From contig JAZGTH010000001.1 of assembly GCA_036877525.1 (NCBI GenBank), positions 6,644,001 through 6,708,000 of the forward strand: a DNA stretch of 64,000 nt. Reading direction: 5' to 3'. The position numbers were made by a program, and so were the translations under genes. Of this stretch, positions 11,204-22,700 are shown in pieces. This DNA is from Chromobotia macracanthus. Lineage: Eukaryota > Chordata > Actinopteri > Cypriniformes > Botiidae. The notes under the pieces were generated by a model. That model was given only the letters and a program-made list of their open reading frames with translations. It ran no database searches and had not been told where the DNA came from. The first letter of the stretch is position 1. Every line of letters begins with the position of its first letter.

Positions 11204-11450
11204 TGTTACGTAGGAGGTCCCTGCTCCACCTCCTCCGCACCACCAGCGGGAGCCGTCTTCTGAATACTAATGTTGTGTTGAACTACATTTCCCATAATGC
11301 CTCATACCTAGGTTTGACCACTTCCTGTTACTTGATTACTTTCTGTTTATCACATAACCCTCAATAACTTATAAACTAAGTTTATAAACCCCATGCTTAC
11401 AGACACTCATTGCGAAGTCTTGTTTTGCCCCAGCGACATTTCTGAGCATT

Positions 11451-11514
<64 letters not shown>

Positions 11515-11807
11515 GTTGGTTGGATTATTCGTTGTCGTTGTTGGATTGTTTATTGGATTCTTGGATTGTTGACTACCTGCCCTGATTCTTGGACTATTTA
11601 CCTGGTTTTTGGATTTCTCGCTGCCTGCCCCGATTCATGGACTGCCTTATGTTTATGTTTGCTTGCTGCCTGCCCTGACCCAAGCCTGGATTACATTTAT
11701 TTTTTTGCCTTGTCTCCATTATACCCGTTTGCTGTTGTTTCACCCTGTCTGCCTGGTTTGCGAATGAAAGCCTGCAAATGGATCCTCGTGTGTGCTCCTA
11801 CGTTACA
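11204..11807 (+). repeat. Solo LTR of a Gypsy element with 5-bp target duplication
   Basis: Starts TGTTACGTAGG and ends CCTACGTTACA. It is flanked by a perfect direct repeat GATGT at 11199-11203 and 11808-11812, so it is a clean solo LTR left by LTR-LTR recombination. Inside are a TATA-like region near 11370, a TAC microsatellite at 11451-11514, and the family 3' motif GCAAATGGATCC near 11775. Two apparent ORFs inside it are LTR sequence, not genes. Confidence 0.88.
11451..11514 (+). repeat. (TAC)n microsatellite, about 21 units, within the LTR
   Basis: Uninterrupted TAC run. At the equivalent place in the related LTR at about 43021 there are only two units (TACTAC), so the tract expanded after or at insertion. 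Confidence 0.95.
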
Positions 11808-11812
11808 GATGT

Positions 11813-12156
11813 ATGGATGGCACATTACTAGTAAAACATGGAATGCCTTTGCTTGTGTGAATGGCATGCTGGTGTACTTACCGGTAAAGTCACTCTGGTA
11901 GGATCACCAGGATTACTGTGTGAAAGAGGATATAGATAAATAATGAGACAGTTACATATATCGGAAAAGGTTTAGAAACAAGAAACAGTCTTTATTGTTT
12001 CTTGTTTTGTTTCAGTGTTTGAAAAAGTTTTAATCTATGTAGTAAAATCAGCATTATAAATGGTAATATAAAAAGGCTTTTTTTCCCCAAATGACTCATC
12101 TTGTGAATGTAAAACTCATTTTGTTTGTCAGAAAAATATGAGTTTTACAAGCAAAG
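11813..12156. other. No gene recognised
   Basis: Short AT-rich spacer between the solo LTR and the decayed Gypsy element. Confidence 0.5.
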
Positions 12157-12631
12157 TGTCAGGACCTCGGTCTGATCACCCCAGGGTTTTGTTCGTCCAT
12201 GTGTTTTTGTGTCTCATGTTGTGTTTCTGTCTGTCTTTATTTTGACAGTTCGCCACATGCTCCAATGTCCTCGTCTCCTGTTCACTTTCATTATCTCTCC
12301 TTTATTACTCACTTCTGTTTTCCATCGGTTGTCAGATTGTCACAGTTGTTACCGGTTTCCTGACCCTCTCTAGTCCTGTCCCACATGCCTGTCTAAGATT
12401 ATGGGTCATTTCTTGTTTATTGTTGTTTTCTAGTTTGTTCACAGAAGACTTGCCAGCATTTCTCTCTCCCTACCCTTCTGCAGCAGCTGCTCCTGTTGCC
12501 CTCCGCCTCTTCACCTGGTCACCCATGCCTCCGCTCATCCGCCGCTCAGCAAACTCTCCTGCTCTGCCCGTCACCCTCCTGGTGAATCACCCAACCTCCA
12601 TGTATCTCTCGAAGGACTGCAGCGGGAGTCC

Positions 12632-13122
12632 ATGGTGGACCGTTTGGTCGATTCCTCCACTCGCCTCTTAACCAGGTCCGGACCTGAACCCCATGTGAAC
12701 AATCCTCCTCCCTATGACAGGGACCCTAACTCATGTTGGGCTTTCCTCTCCCAGTGTGCCCTGGCATTTACCCTGCAGCCCCGTCGCTTTTTTCAGAGGA
12801 GGCCAAGGTCACCTACGTCATCACTCTGCTCACTGGGAGAGCTAGCAAGTGGGGGGCAGCCATCTGGGATGCTAAAGCCACATGTTGTGCCACCTTTTCG
12901 ACTTTCAAGCAGAAGATGATTAAGCTGTTCGACCGATCAGCCTGGGGTGACGAGACAGCATTGAAGCTGATGCAACTGTCACAGGAGGGCTGCTTGGTTA
13001 CTGATTATGCTGTGGAGTTTGAGACCTTGGTGGCCTCCTGTGGCTGGAACAATAGGGCCCTACGTTCCCACTTCCTGAATGGGCTGGATGAGGGTATTCA
13101 GGATGAGATCATGATCCGTTAG
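12632..13122 (+). pseudogene. Gypsy gag remnant
   Basis: Two overlapping frames, 12632-12919 and 12733-13122, are joined by a frameshift near 12790. The second contains YVITLLTGRASKWGAAIWDA and VTDYAVEFETLVASCGWN, typical of Gypsy capsid domains. A TAG interrupts at 13120. Further downstream, at about 13285-13330, a knuckle CLYCGRPGHFVCFC (C-x2-C-x4-H-x4-C) marks the end of gag. Compared with the intact gag at 391-4731 it belongs to a related but different lineage. Confidence 0.85.
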
Positions 13123-13819
13123 CCGTCCAAGGACCTGAAGGGGGCTATCGACCTGGCCGTCTGTGTCGAGACTCATCTCACCTGTCAGTGTCAGGAAGCT
13201 CGTCCATCCTGGATGCGGGAGGGAACCCAGCCTGAAGCTTTTTCTTTCCCCAATTGCAAAGGCTCTCTCCGGCTCCCAGGCCTATGCCTGTACTGTGGAC
13301 GACCGGGCCACTTTGTCTGTTTCTGCCCGTTAAAAGACAAGGCCCATCAGTAGTGCGGAGAGCATTTCTAAGATCTCTCCCCAGTCTTCTCTCCTTTATT
13401 TTGATTGTTTTGTCTTTTTTTCAGGATGTTTCACTCTGGCGCATGCTCTCGTGGACTCAGAGGGGTAGAGGGAAACTTCATGGATGTCCAGTTCACCGCC
13501 AGGTGGCGAATTCCTTCCATGCCCCTAACTGAACCTCTTCCCGCCTGGTCCCTGACAGATCATCCCCTGCCACCATCACTCACTCTACACCTCCTGTAAG
13601 TCTTGTTGTTTCGGGCAATCATCGTGAGGTGATTGTGCTGTATCTTATCTCCTAGTACCAAGTTTCCTAGTACCCCGGTCATTTTGGGTCATCCTTGGCT
13701 CTTCCAGCACAACCCTCACGTTGATTGGTCGGGATGGTCTGTTCTGAACTGAAGCTCGTTTTGTCTTGCGTCTTGCCTGGGTGCTGCCTCTTCTCCTGCC
13801 TCTGTTTCCCCTGTATTGC

Positions 13820-15440
13820 AGGTTGAGACAATCTGGTGAAGTATCGAGATCTTCAGATGGTCTTCAGCAAGACCCGGGCAGCATCATTTCCACCTCACCG
13901 GCACTACGATTGCACCATAGACCTCCTTCCAGGCACTTCTGCTGGTCACCTGTATTCCCTGTCAGGTCCAGAAAGAGAGGCTATGGAGAAATATATAAGC
14001 GAGTTCCTCAAGGCTGACCTCATGGGTCATTAGGAAGCCATTCATGTTGAACCCTTAGTCTCGGGAGGCCTTTGATATCCTTAAGTCCCATTTTATCTCT
14101 GCTCTTGTTCTTTGTTTTCCAAATCCCAAACGAAAATTTTTGTGGAGGTTGAGGCCTCTAATGTTAGAGTCGGTGCGGTGTTGTCCCAACAGTCTGAGAG
14201 TGATGGGAAGGTGCATCCCTGCGCCTACTTCTCAGTCCCGCAGATTTGAACCACGACATTGGCAATTGAGAGCCGTTGGTGGTTAAGTTGGCTTTGGAAG
14301 AGTGGCGCCATTGGCTGGAGGGATCAGTGCAGCCCTTCTTGGTTTGGACGGATCTCAAGAATCTTGAGTACATCCATTCGGCCAAGAGGCCGAGCTCATG
14401 ACAGGCCCGATGTGCACTCTTTTTTTGGTTGCTTTAATTTCTCCCTCTCATTTCGGCCAGGTTCCAAAAATGTCAAACTTGATGCCCTCTCTCACGCTTT
14501 CGAATCCCCCGGGGAGAAGGCGCTGGCCAAAGCCATCCTCAATTGAGGTGTGGTGGTAGGGTCTTTCTCATGGGAGGTCGAGTGGCGAGTGAGGCTGGCC
14601 ACTCGGGAGGCTGAAATTCCAGAAGGGTGTCCTGAGAGTCGACTGTTTGTGTCAGTTGCGCTTCGTCCTGAAGTCCTCCAGTGTGGACTTCAGCCACTGC
14701 CCTGCCTGCGTGCAGAACAAGACTTCCAACATTCTCTCCCGCCCCTGGTCCCATATTGCCCTTGACTTTGTCACTGAACTCCCTCCTTCCAATGGTAACA
14801 CTGCCCTTCTGACTGTGGTGGACCGCTTCTCCAAGGTGGACCATTTTATCCCTCTGCCCAAACTACCCTCAGCCCGGAAGAACTGGTCAAGTTTTGGTCG
14901 ACCACATCTTCTGGCTCCATGGGTTACCCACTGATGTTGTGTCTGACAGGGGTCTGCAGTTCACTTTCCGGTTCTGGAAAGAGTTCTTCAACAGATCGGT
15001 GCCACAGCTCTCGTGTGTTGAGTACACCCACAATTCCCCCCTGTTTCGTCTAGTCTCTCCCCATTTGAATGCTCCCTTGGTTACCTTCCCCCCCCCCACC
15101 ACCTGTTCCCTGCACAAGAACCAGAGGCTGCAAAAGAACCTGCAGAAGAACCAGAGGATCTAGGTTTCGTCAGATGCTGTCGGCGCCCCTGGAAGAAGGC
15201 TGGGGGGGGTCTTGGCAATGAGATCTCACGTCGTACCCCTCATCCTGTCTACACCTGCGGTCAATGTGTATGGCTTTCCTCCAAAGAGCTTCCTCTCCGG
15301 GTGCCATCTCGTAAGCTGGCTCTAAGGTTCATTGGACCATACAGGTTCTCCAAGGTGTTGACCCTGGTGGCGGTCAGGCTCTGACTTCCCTCTTCCCTCG
15401 GTTGGGTTCACCCAGTCATCCATGTCTCTAAGATCAAGCC
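13820..15440 (+). pseudogene. Gypsy pol remnants (RT flank, RNase H, integrase)
   Basis: Pieces in order: FPPHRHYDCTIDLLPGTS at about 13888 (RT N-terminal flank); an RNase H end with SFRPGSKNVKLDALSHAF near 14450; integrase zinc region and core pieces including ALDFVTELPPSNGNTALLTV at about 14757 and DVVSDRGLQFTFRFWKEF at about 14933; and a tail with VIHVSKIKPV near 15415. Each lies in a frame broken by stops. No protein could be made. Confidence 0.82.
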
Positions 15441-15500
15441 TGTGCGGTCCTCTCCTCTTAATCCTCTTACCTCTGCCCCAGTCCCACACCACCCACCCCC

Positions 15501-16338
15501 ACCCAAAGTAAAATGTCAGAGTTCCAACTATGTAACAAAACTACTAGATTTTGTTAGCCTATATTTGTCATGTTTTGTCATGTTTTTGAAGCCAATCCAA
15601 AAAAATGTATTTGTACAAGTGAGCATCAGCAGTCATGAGTTGCACTGAAGTCATGTCAGTTTCCCTCTTCAAATGATTAGATACAGGAGGAGCTGTCAGT
15701 CTAGATCTAGTCTACCAATAGTAACTAAAGCCCACCCTGACTTACATGAAACTGCAGCATTTGGAAAAACAAGTGCAGAATCTGGAAACAAGAGTGAGGA
15801 GAGAAAAGAAAAAACATAAGTGAAAATATGAGCAAAAATGTCAGAGAGCACAGTAAACAGAGTACGGTAAACATTTATTTCATGTGTATTTCAGAAAACT
15901 TAGCATTCATGTTTTGTGCAATATTATTTAAAATATGTTAACATTTAAGATTCATGCTCATTATTATTTTTTTTGTGTTGCGCTTATTTTTTTATCCGTT
16001 AAAGCAAAGGCGAGAAATTGATCCCATAGTTGAGGACTCGGCAGCTATACTGACATAATTGGGACACAAAATTTCAGTTAAATGTTTCTAGCATCAAAGT
16101 AGCAGATCAAATTAATTAGGAGATATTTATTAAGCAATGCCGCTTCCTAACAACCAATACAGATTTAATGTTTCTGAGTAATTATAGGGAATGTGAAGCT
16201 AATGTTATGGGTAAATGTTTTGCTTGGAACTGGTAACACCAAACATATTTGGTGTATATAAATATAACAGTGTTGACGTCTGTCCACTAAATGAGACAAT
16301 CCCTGATTTGTCTGAATATTTATAATGACAACAATAAA
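15501..16338. other. Intergenic, nothing recognised
   Basis: AT-rich, no supported gene or repeat end. Confidence 0.5.
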
Positions 16339-17300
16339 AATATAGCTGCAAGAAGCAATTACGGGGTACGGGGTAAAGGCCATCATTGGCACAGAGGAAA
16401 ATATTTGTGGACATTCCTGATAATGTGATTAGGAAAAGCAGTTAATGAAAACATAAGTAAACCCATTATAACACAATAAAACAAAAACAACTTTTGACCA
16501 ATAGGTGGCGCTATCACCAAATTTTTATGGACTGTCAGGATATTATGAAATTGACACCTACATATTTCAAGTCAATACACCAAAGCATGGCAAAGATGCA
16601 GCCTCATATACTTTTTGACGTGCTTGTCGTAAAATACGTAGACGCGTTATACGAGAACGGTAAGAGGTATCAATGAGTTCCATAATTATACTGTATCAGT
16701 GGTGTCTCTAGATGCTACATACCAAATTTCTTGCAAATCAGACAAACGCTGATCATAAATAAATCAATGATCAAAAATAATTGACTAGGACAAATGTTGT
16801 ATTGTAGGACATGACCCAAAGAATTTAAAGAAAGGGGTTGCATGACAATATGTTATTTCAGTCATGCGTTATAAACATTCACAAAGTTTGTTAGATCTTT
16901 TGACCACCAGGTGGCACAGACCCCAATTTTGTAGTTCACGTCAGACCATAGTGATGATGAACCCAACCAAGTTTCGTAACAATACTCAGTTGCATTTGTT
17001 AAATACTGGAATTTACGACAAAATTGAAAATGGTCCATGCCAACCACAGCAAACCATGGAACATCAGATATTGTTTTACTTGGCATACATCAATGAATCA
17101 AAATATTAATGATTTTAGATCGAGGTTTCAAAGGAATAAGCAAAAATAACATTTTTTTTTATATAAATGTACAAGTAGGCAGTGCTGTGGCAAACTGTGT
17201 ATGCACCTTCAGGATATGCCTGTGATGACACTTACCAAGTTTGTTGCGAGTGTCTCTAGATGCTATATACCAAATTTAGTGCAAATGGTTTTAGTGCTCT
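16339..17300 (+). repeat. Copy of the TAGCTGCAAGCAGC repeat family
   Basis: Starts ATAGCTGCAAGAAGCAATTACGGGG at about 16341. It contains AGGTGGCGCTATCACC at about 16503 and a block at 16560-16745 (GATGCAGCCTCATAT, CAAATCAGACAAACG) that matches 57985-58125 in the CEP95-like intron. No long ORF and no recognised protein domain. Confidence 0.65.
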
Positions 17301-17966
17301 GGTTTTATACAATTATCATTTCCTGGTCTTCACATTTTATGTCAACTTTCTGCTATTTTTACTTTCTGCTATACTCTTACTTGAATATTTTATTCCTACA
17401 AATTAAGAATTAATGTACTTGTTTCTTTTATACCTTTGTGTAATTACCATGGTAAGACAAAGTAATTATGTACCTTTACAATGGTGTAAAGTCGTGACTT
17501 CACGACAGTAAAAACGGACTTACCATTAATGGTGTTCTCATGTGCTTGTTAGAGAGGAACGATATAGAAAAGTGGCGGAATGCGTGACATTGCGTCTCTG
17601 TGAATCTTTGCAGCGTTGTGTCGCGCATTTTAGGGCTGGAGTCAACCATTTAAAAAGTGACTCCACACGGACAACACAGAAATCTTTATTTCAGGACATT
17701 AACACCTACAATCGCACCATAATCAAATTAAACAGAGATCACCTATAAAATAAAAAATATAATATAATAAAATATAAAATATTTACATAAACAATTCCTA
17801 ATTATCAGATCCTAAATGACCACGAAAGCCCTACATGCTAACAGTCCAGCTTTATTGTTATATACAGGAGTTTAAGACCAGCAATAACAATCTGCAGATT
17901 ATTTCTCTTTCATGGTAAATGCACAATTATATTTGAAGATAGACTTTATAAACTATTCTCTTTTTT
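17301..17966. other. No gene recognised
   Basis: Spacer between the repeat and the tRNA. The 68-residue plus ORF at 17542-17748 has no recognisable motif. Confidence 0.45.
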
Positions 17967-17970
17967 AAAA
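17967..17970 (-). terminator. RNA polymerase III terminator
   Basis: On the minus strand TTTT begins 12 bases after the tRNA discriminator base, the usual termination signal for polymerase III. Confidence 0.75.
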
Positions 17971-17982
17971 TGGAAGCACAGT

Positions 17983-18055
17983 CGACCCAGATGGGACTCG
18001 AACCCACAATCCCCAGCTCCGGAGGCTGATGCCTTATCCATTAGGCCACTGGGTC
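17983..18055 (-). tRNA. tRNA-Arg, anticodon CCG
   Basis: A 73-base cloverleaf on the minus strand. Acceptor GACCCAG pairs with CTGGGTC, followed by discriminator G. The anticodon stem TCAGC/GCTGG holds the loop CTCCGGA (anticodon CCG), and the T arm carries GTTCGAGTCC. Box A (TGGCCTAATGG) and box B (GGTTCGAGTCC) fit polymerase III internal promoters. There is no intron, no CCA is encoded (normal for eukaryotes), and a T4 terminator follows. It decodes CGG arginine codons. All stems pair, so it is probably functional. Confidence 0.96.
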
Positions 18056-18179
18056 ATCACAACCACGTTTGAGAAACAACTTAATTTAAACTAAATAGAC
18101 ACATGACTATTTCTGTTCGAAATTTTAAAGAGAGGACTAACATACACAAGACACTGCAACAAAACGACTACATTATTCT

Positions 18180-18450
18180 GACGATATCTTATCCTTATCT
18201 GTAATCGTTTGAGCACTAGGACCCGACCGTATCAGATCTCGCGAGATTTTGCGGTTACCATAAAAATCATGTCTTTCTTGTCGTCATGAATCACATTACT
18301 GCGCGCTACGCCAGAGATTCTATTAATATGGGAAGATAGCAAACTCAGCTAATCTACCGTTGACGCATGACGGTCAGTTTCCATCGTGTGAGGATTATCA
18401 GCCAATCAGTAATGACAAGACGTCAGTGGCGTTCAGAGTTTTACGACAGT
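18180..18450. promoter_or_regulatory. CpG-rich promoter-like region with TCTCGCGAGA
   Basis: The perfect palindrome TCTCGCGAGA lies at 18237-18246. A CCAATCAG box lies at about 18401 and several CG dinucleotides and GACGTCA-like sites are clustered here, against an AT-rich background. TCTCGCGAGA is a known core-promoter motif of housekeeping genes. It lies about 180 bases upstream of the tRNA and 1.5 kb upstream of the importin gene; which transcript it serves, if any, is unknown. Confidence 0.4.
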
Positions 18451-19250
18451 CAATTGCAGTTTACGTTGCACAGTTTCTTGTCACAATAAAATATTAGATT
18501 TCAATCTGCTTTGCATTAAACAGCATTATTGGGCATACATCGCCGTGCCATTAGTCTCTGTCAATGTGATTGTAACTTAATTGTTGAAATTTGAAGACAA
18601 TGGAATAATACATATTTTTATTTATTAAGTCTTCATGCTTATTTTCTTTTACTTTTATTCAATAAAAGGTTTTATTGGTTTAATAAAAGGTTTTTAAAAG
18701 GTTTTTATCCTTACGCATACACAGCAGTCATAACAGTCATTACAATTCAAGTTTTATTTTAATTGGTGAAACCTAAAAGCCAAAAGAAAACGTCTATATT
18801 TCTTATTTGCTTTAGACAATATACAATATCACATAATATTACACAGTATTTATTAACTAGATACACTTTCTGAAGAAAATGTCAACGATGTTAACATGTT
18901 TTAGCACATAGACATACTAAAACATGGCTTATTCATGATGTTAGGAGGTTGCTAGGGTGTAGAGCTATATGAGCCCACCCCCAAGTCTCTACGACATCCT
19001 GATGCAGAGCTATTGTGTCACAAAATTCAGCCCAATGTTAAGTCTATGGAATTTTCCGCCCACTTTTTCTACACCCGAAAAACATCGCTCACCCGATCGC
19101 TTATTAAAGTCATAGCTCACCTTCTATTATAAATAGCGTCTTAATCATAATAAAATCTACGTACAGTTCCAGACAAAGGTTTTGTTTAATGTAAAACATG
19201 TTGGAAATCAGCGGACAGGCTGTCTATTTATTAAATGATACGCTTTTTCC
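18451..19250. other. Intergenic, partly repeat-like
   Basis: AT-rich. The stretch 18940-19080 (GTTGCTAGGGTG, CCACCCCCAAGTCTCTACGAC) has the look of an old interspersed repeat, but no second copy was found in the window. Confidence 0.4.
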
Positions 19251-19451
19251 TCACAAAAAGTAGTTTATGCAGCCTAATTTCTCTATAAACATCCATTCAA
19301 GGGCACCTCTGGTGTCCTTCTGGTATTCTTCCTGCGTTACGCCTTTATTTTCAGGCTTGCTTTTAAGCTTCTTTGATATTGCAATAGTATGTAAATTATG
19401 ACGCAGGGCAAGTGTGCTACAGCCGCTGTAGTACCGCCCCGAATGCGTCAT
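19251..19451 (-). CDS. Short divergent ORF of unknown function (66 aa)
   Basis: I do not recognise this. It opens at an ATG that overlaps the CpG-rich promoter of the importin gene and runs away from it, ending in TGA at 19251. The second half (SKKLKSKPENKGVTQEEYQK and on through a GALEWMFIEKLG segment) is basic and acidic with mixed hydrophobics and looks less random than most short ORFs in this AT-rich window. No signal peptide or membrane span is visible. It may be a microprotein, an exon of a divergent transcript, or chance. Confidence 0.25.
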   Translation of the reverse strand: MTHSGRYYSGCSTLALRHNLHTIAISKKLKSKPENKGVTQEEYQKDTRGALEWMFIEKLGCINYFL

Positions 19452-19473
19452 CGTTGTTAGGAACGAGGAACTG
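19385..19473 (+). promoter_or_regulatory. Probable promoter and non-coding first exon of the importin gene
   Basis: A short CpG-rich block (TACCGCCCCGAATGCGTCATCG) is followed by a strong donor CTG|GTAAGC at 19474. An acceptor TTGTTTTGAAG lies just before the coding start at 19737. This suggests a small untranslated exon 1 ending at 19473. The TGCGTCA core resembles a CRE/ATF-type site. Inferred, with no transcript evidence. Confidence 0.5.
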
Positions 19474-19736
19474 GTAAGCTTTTCTCAAATCTACACTAAC
19501 TTTTAACTTAAAAATACTTTTAATCGATTCGACTCTCAGTGCGACTAAATGAGTCTACTCGCAACTTCTTTTAACAGTTTGTTTCATCTGTGTGCAAGAA
19601 TGACTTTTGTCAGTGTGAATTATAGCACATGGTTAAAAGCATCACAAATGTGCCCGGAAATCATAACGTTCTTTATGTAACACACTGTGTGTTTAAATCT
19701 CTGATCAAATTCTTTCATTGTTTTGAAGAGAACAAA

Positions 19737-22700
19737 ATGACTTCTAATGGGAGTGACAGTGTCATTCGTATAAACCAGTTTAAAAATAAAGGAAAGGATG
19801 CTAATGTAAGTCCTCCATCCAACAGTCGACTTATTCAGTTACAGAGTCTTTAAAATGGATGTGTTAAGTATAGTGTTTCTTTTTTAAACTATAGGAATTG
19901 AGACAGAGAAGAATTGAAGTCAGCGTGGAGCTCCGAAAGGCGAAAAAAGATGATCAGATATTTAAAAGGAGAAATGTAACTTGTGTTTCAGATGATTTTG
20001 TCACAACTTCACAGGAACAGAGTCAGAATGCCCAGGTAGAGTTGAAATGTTGTATGAGGGTGGATGGTGAAACTTAATTATTTGGGCTGGTACCCCAACA
20101 ATTATAGGTTCAAACACCATGGTTTGTTGACTATGTCCTTAATTTCAGGTGACTCAGGGACTGTTTCTCTTTAATACATTGTACTGTAAGTCACTTTATA
20201 CAAAAGTCAATTAAATTATGACCAATTAAATTACACAAATCCTTTACCACAGTCTTCGCAGCACTGGAGCATTGAGGAAATTGTGTGGGGCATAAACAGC
20301 CAAACTACTGATCATCAGTTGCAAGCCACACAAGCGGCAAGGTAGGATACTCCGCAATTAAAACTAAGAATTGCAGCCCTGAAAATATCTTTGTCATCGA
20401 GATTGGTTTTTACTATGAACATATTTATAGTAACCTCCTGGCTCAGACATTTGCCTAGTTCATCTTTTGTTAATTTGTCTGATTTTTGATGTTTGCTTTA
20501 TTTTTAATCAATGTCCACAGGAAGCTACTATCAAGGGAAAAGAATCCTCCAATCGACCAGATTGTGAATGCAGGCCTTGTTGCTAAATTTGTGAGTTTAC
20601 TGGAATTGGTTGAGTGTCCTCCTGTACAATTTGAGGCAGCCTGGGCTCTGACTAATATCGCATCTGGGACATCTGAGCAGACAAGGGCTGTGGTAGATGG
20701 GGGAGCAATCCCAGCTTTCATTGGTCTAATTTCCTCTCCTCATCTTCATATCAGTGAGCAGGCCATATGGGCACTAGGGAACATAGCAGGTGTGGAAGAA
20801 GTGTTTTTTAATTGCCTAGATGTTGTTAGTAAAGTGAAAAAATGAAACATAGTTAACACGTGTGTAATATGGCAATTTTAAGTGTCCCAAGAGTTCAAGC
20901 TTTGTTTTCATGACTTTTAATTTGTTTTTTTTTAATTTGTTTAATTTGTTAGGTGATGGAGCAACATACAGAGATAAAGTGATCAAAAATGGGGCCATTA
21001 ATCACCTTCTGTCACTTTTTAGCATCCCTGACCTATCCAATTTTACAGTGAGTTGTTTTTTTGTACATTTACACGTGTACATTGTTGTTACATTGTTGTT
21101 GCAGAAACCTTTATCCAAAGTGTTTCAGAAAAGTTTTTTAATAGGAGAATAATTTACAATATTTAAAACTTTCACTCATCATCTTCAGCCTAGCTACCTG
21201 AGGAATGTCACTTGGACTTTTTCAAACCTGTGTCGGAATAAGGACCCGGCCCCACCAATGGCTGCAGTTGAGCAAATGCTGCCTGCCCTGCTCCGTTTGC
21301 TTCACCATAGTGACAGAGAGGTGCTTGCTGACACCTGCTGGGCGGTTTCTTACCTAACAGATGGGCCAAATGAGCGAATTGAACTGGTGGTACAGACTGG
21401 TCTTGTGACCCGTTTGGTGCAGCTCCTCAGTTGTGGGGATATTGCTATTGTGGTGCGTTTACTGATATGTAAAAAAGCTGTTATCATTTGTTTATGTAAA
21501 AAGAAAACAAATTATTATTTGTAATTAATAAAACAAATTATTATATTATTTAAGCAATTATTATGAACAGTTTATTGTAGTTATTCCATGTGTAACCTTA
21601 CTCCATTTAGACCCCATCACTAAGAGCAGTGGGTAATATAGTGACAGGTACAGATGAGCAGACCCAGAGTGTGTTAAACGCTGAGGCTTTGGCTGCTTTT
21701 CCTGCGTTACTGCAACATCCTAAGCTCAGCATTCAGAAAGAGGCAGCATGGACACTGTCTAACATTACTGCAGGAAAGGACACACAGATTCAGGAAGTCA
21801 TCAACGCAGGCCTAGTGCCTCTGCTTGTGGAGATCCTTAAGCAGGTAAAATAGCATAAATGTGCATGACTCATTTCCATACTTTGAAGCTTCTAGATTTT
21901 ATTTTGCTCATGTTTATTTAGTATTTTTTCTGTTTCTTAAAATCAGGGAGACTTTAAGACACAGAAGGAGGCAGTATGGGCCATTACAAACTACACCAGC
22001 GGTGGGACAGTGGATCAAATTGTGTATCTTATTCAGTGCAATGTTCTTGTGCCTTTACTCAACTTACTGTCAGCCAAAGATGTCAAGATGATCTTGGTTA
22101 TCCTAGATGGCATTTCCAATATTTTCATGGTATGCTTTCTCTGATAACTAAAATTATAACTTTGAGGATAACATGTCATTTAATTCAGGTGCTAAGGCAG
22201 ACATTTAGCAACAGAATGCAAAACACAGAACTCTTAGAGGCTTAATGTAAATGTCCATTAACCACTTCGGCAGTACTGTCACATATTGTGACAGTGAAAG
22301 CTGACACCCACAGCATACTGTCAAATATTTTGTGATTGAGAACAAGCATTGAAGTCACCAACTGCCAACAGAGAGACTGTGTGGCTCACACATATAGCTA
22401 CTCAAACAACTCTTAACAAATGTTTGCACACAAAATTATACCACCTACTATTATCATAGATTATCAACTCTATACCAACCTTTACAGTAATATGGATGAA
22501 AAGGTTAATATTGCACTTAATGTTGCATAAAACAACCTTGTTAAATTATTGCTATGTTGATTTGTAGGCAGCAGATAAGACTGGAGACACAGAGATATTG
22601 TGTATAAAAATAGAGGAGTGTGGTGGATTGGACAGGATCGAAGCTCTCCAGACACACGAGAATGAGATGGTGTACAAAGCTGCTCTCAGATTAATTGAAA

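Larger units (their letters stand above)
12157..15500 (+). mobile_element. Decayed Gypsy retrotransposon
   Basis: Begins with an LTR-like TGTCAGGACCTCGGTC at 12157. Plus-strand gag, zinc knuckle, RNase H, integrase and a GPY/F-like tail (RKLALRFIGPY near 15310) follow in correct order but in different frames, with stops. Much of the reverse transcriptase between about 14030 and 14050 is deleted: the frame jumps from the RT N-terminal flank to the RNase H region. A matching downstream LTR was not identified. Not functional. Confidence 0.85.

Noticed and set aside
11566..11901. 111-residue plus ORF, and the similar ORF at 43035-43433
   Set aside because: Both translate the same LTR segment; they are repeat sequence, not genes.
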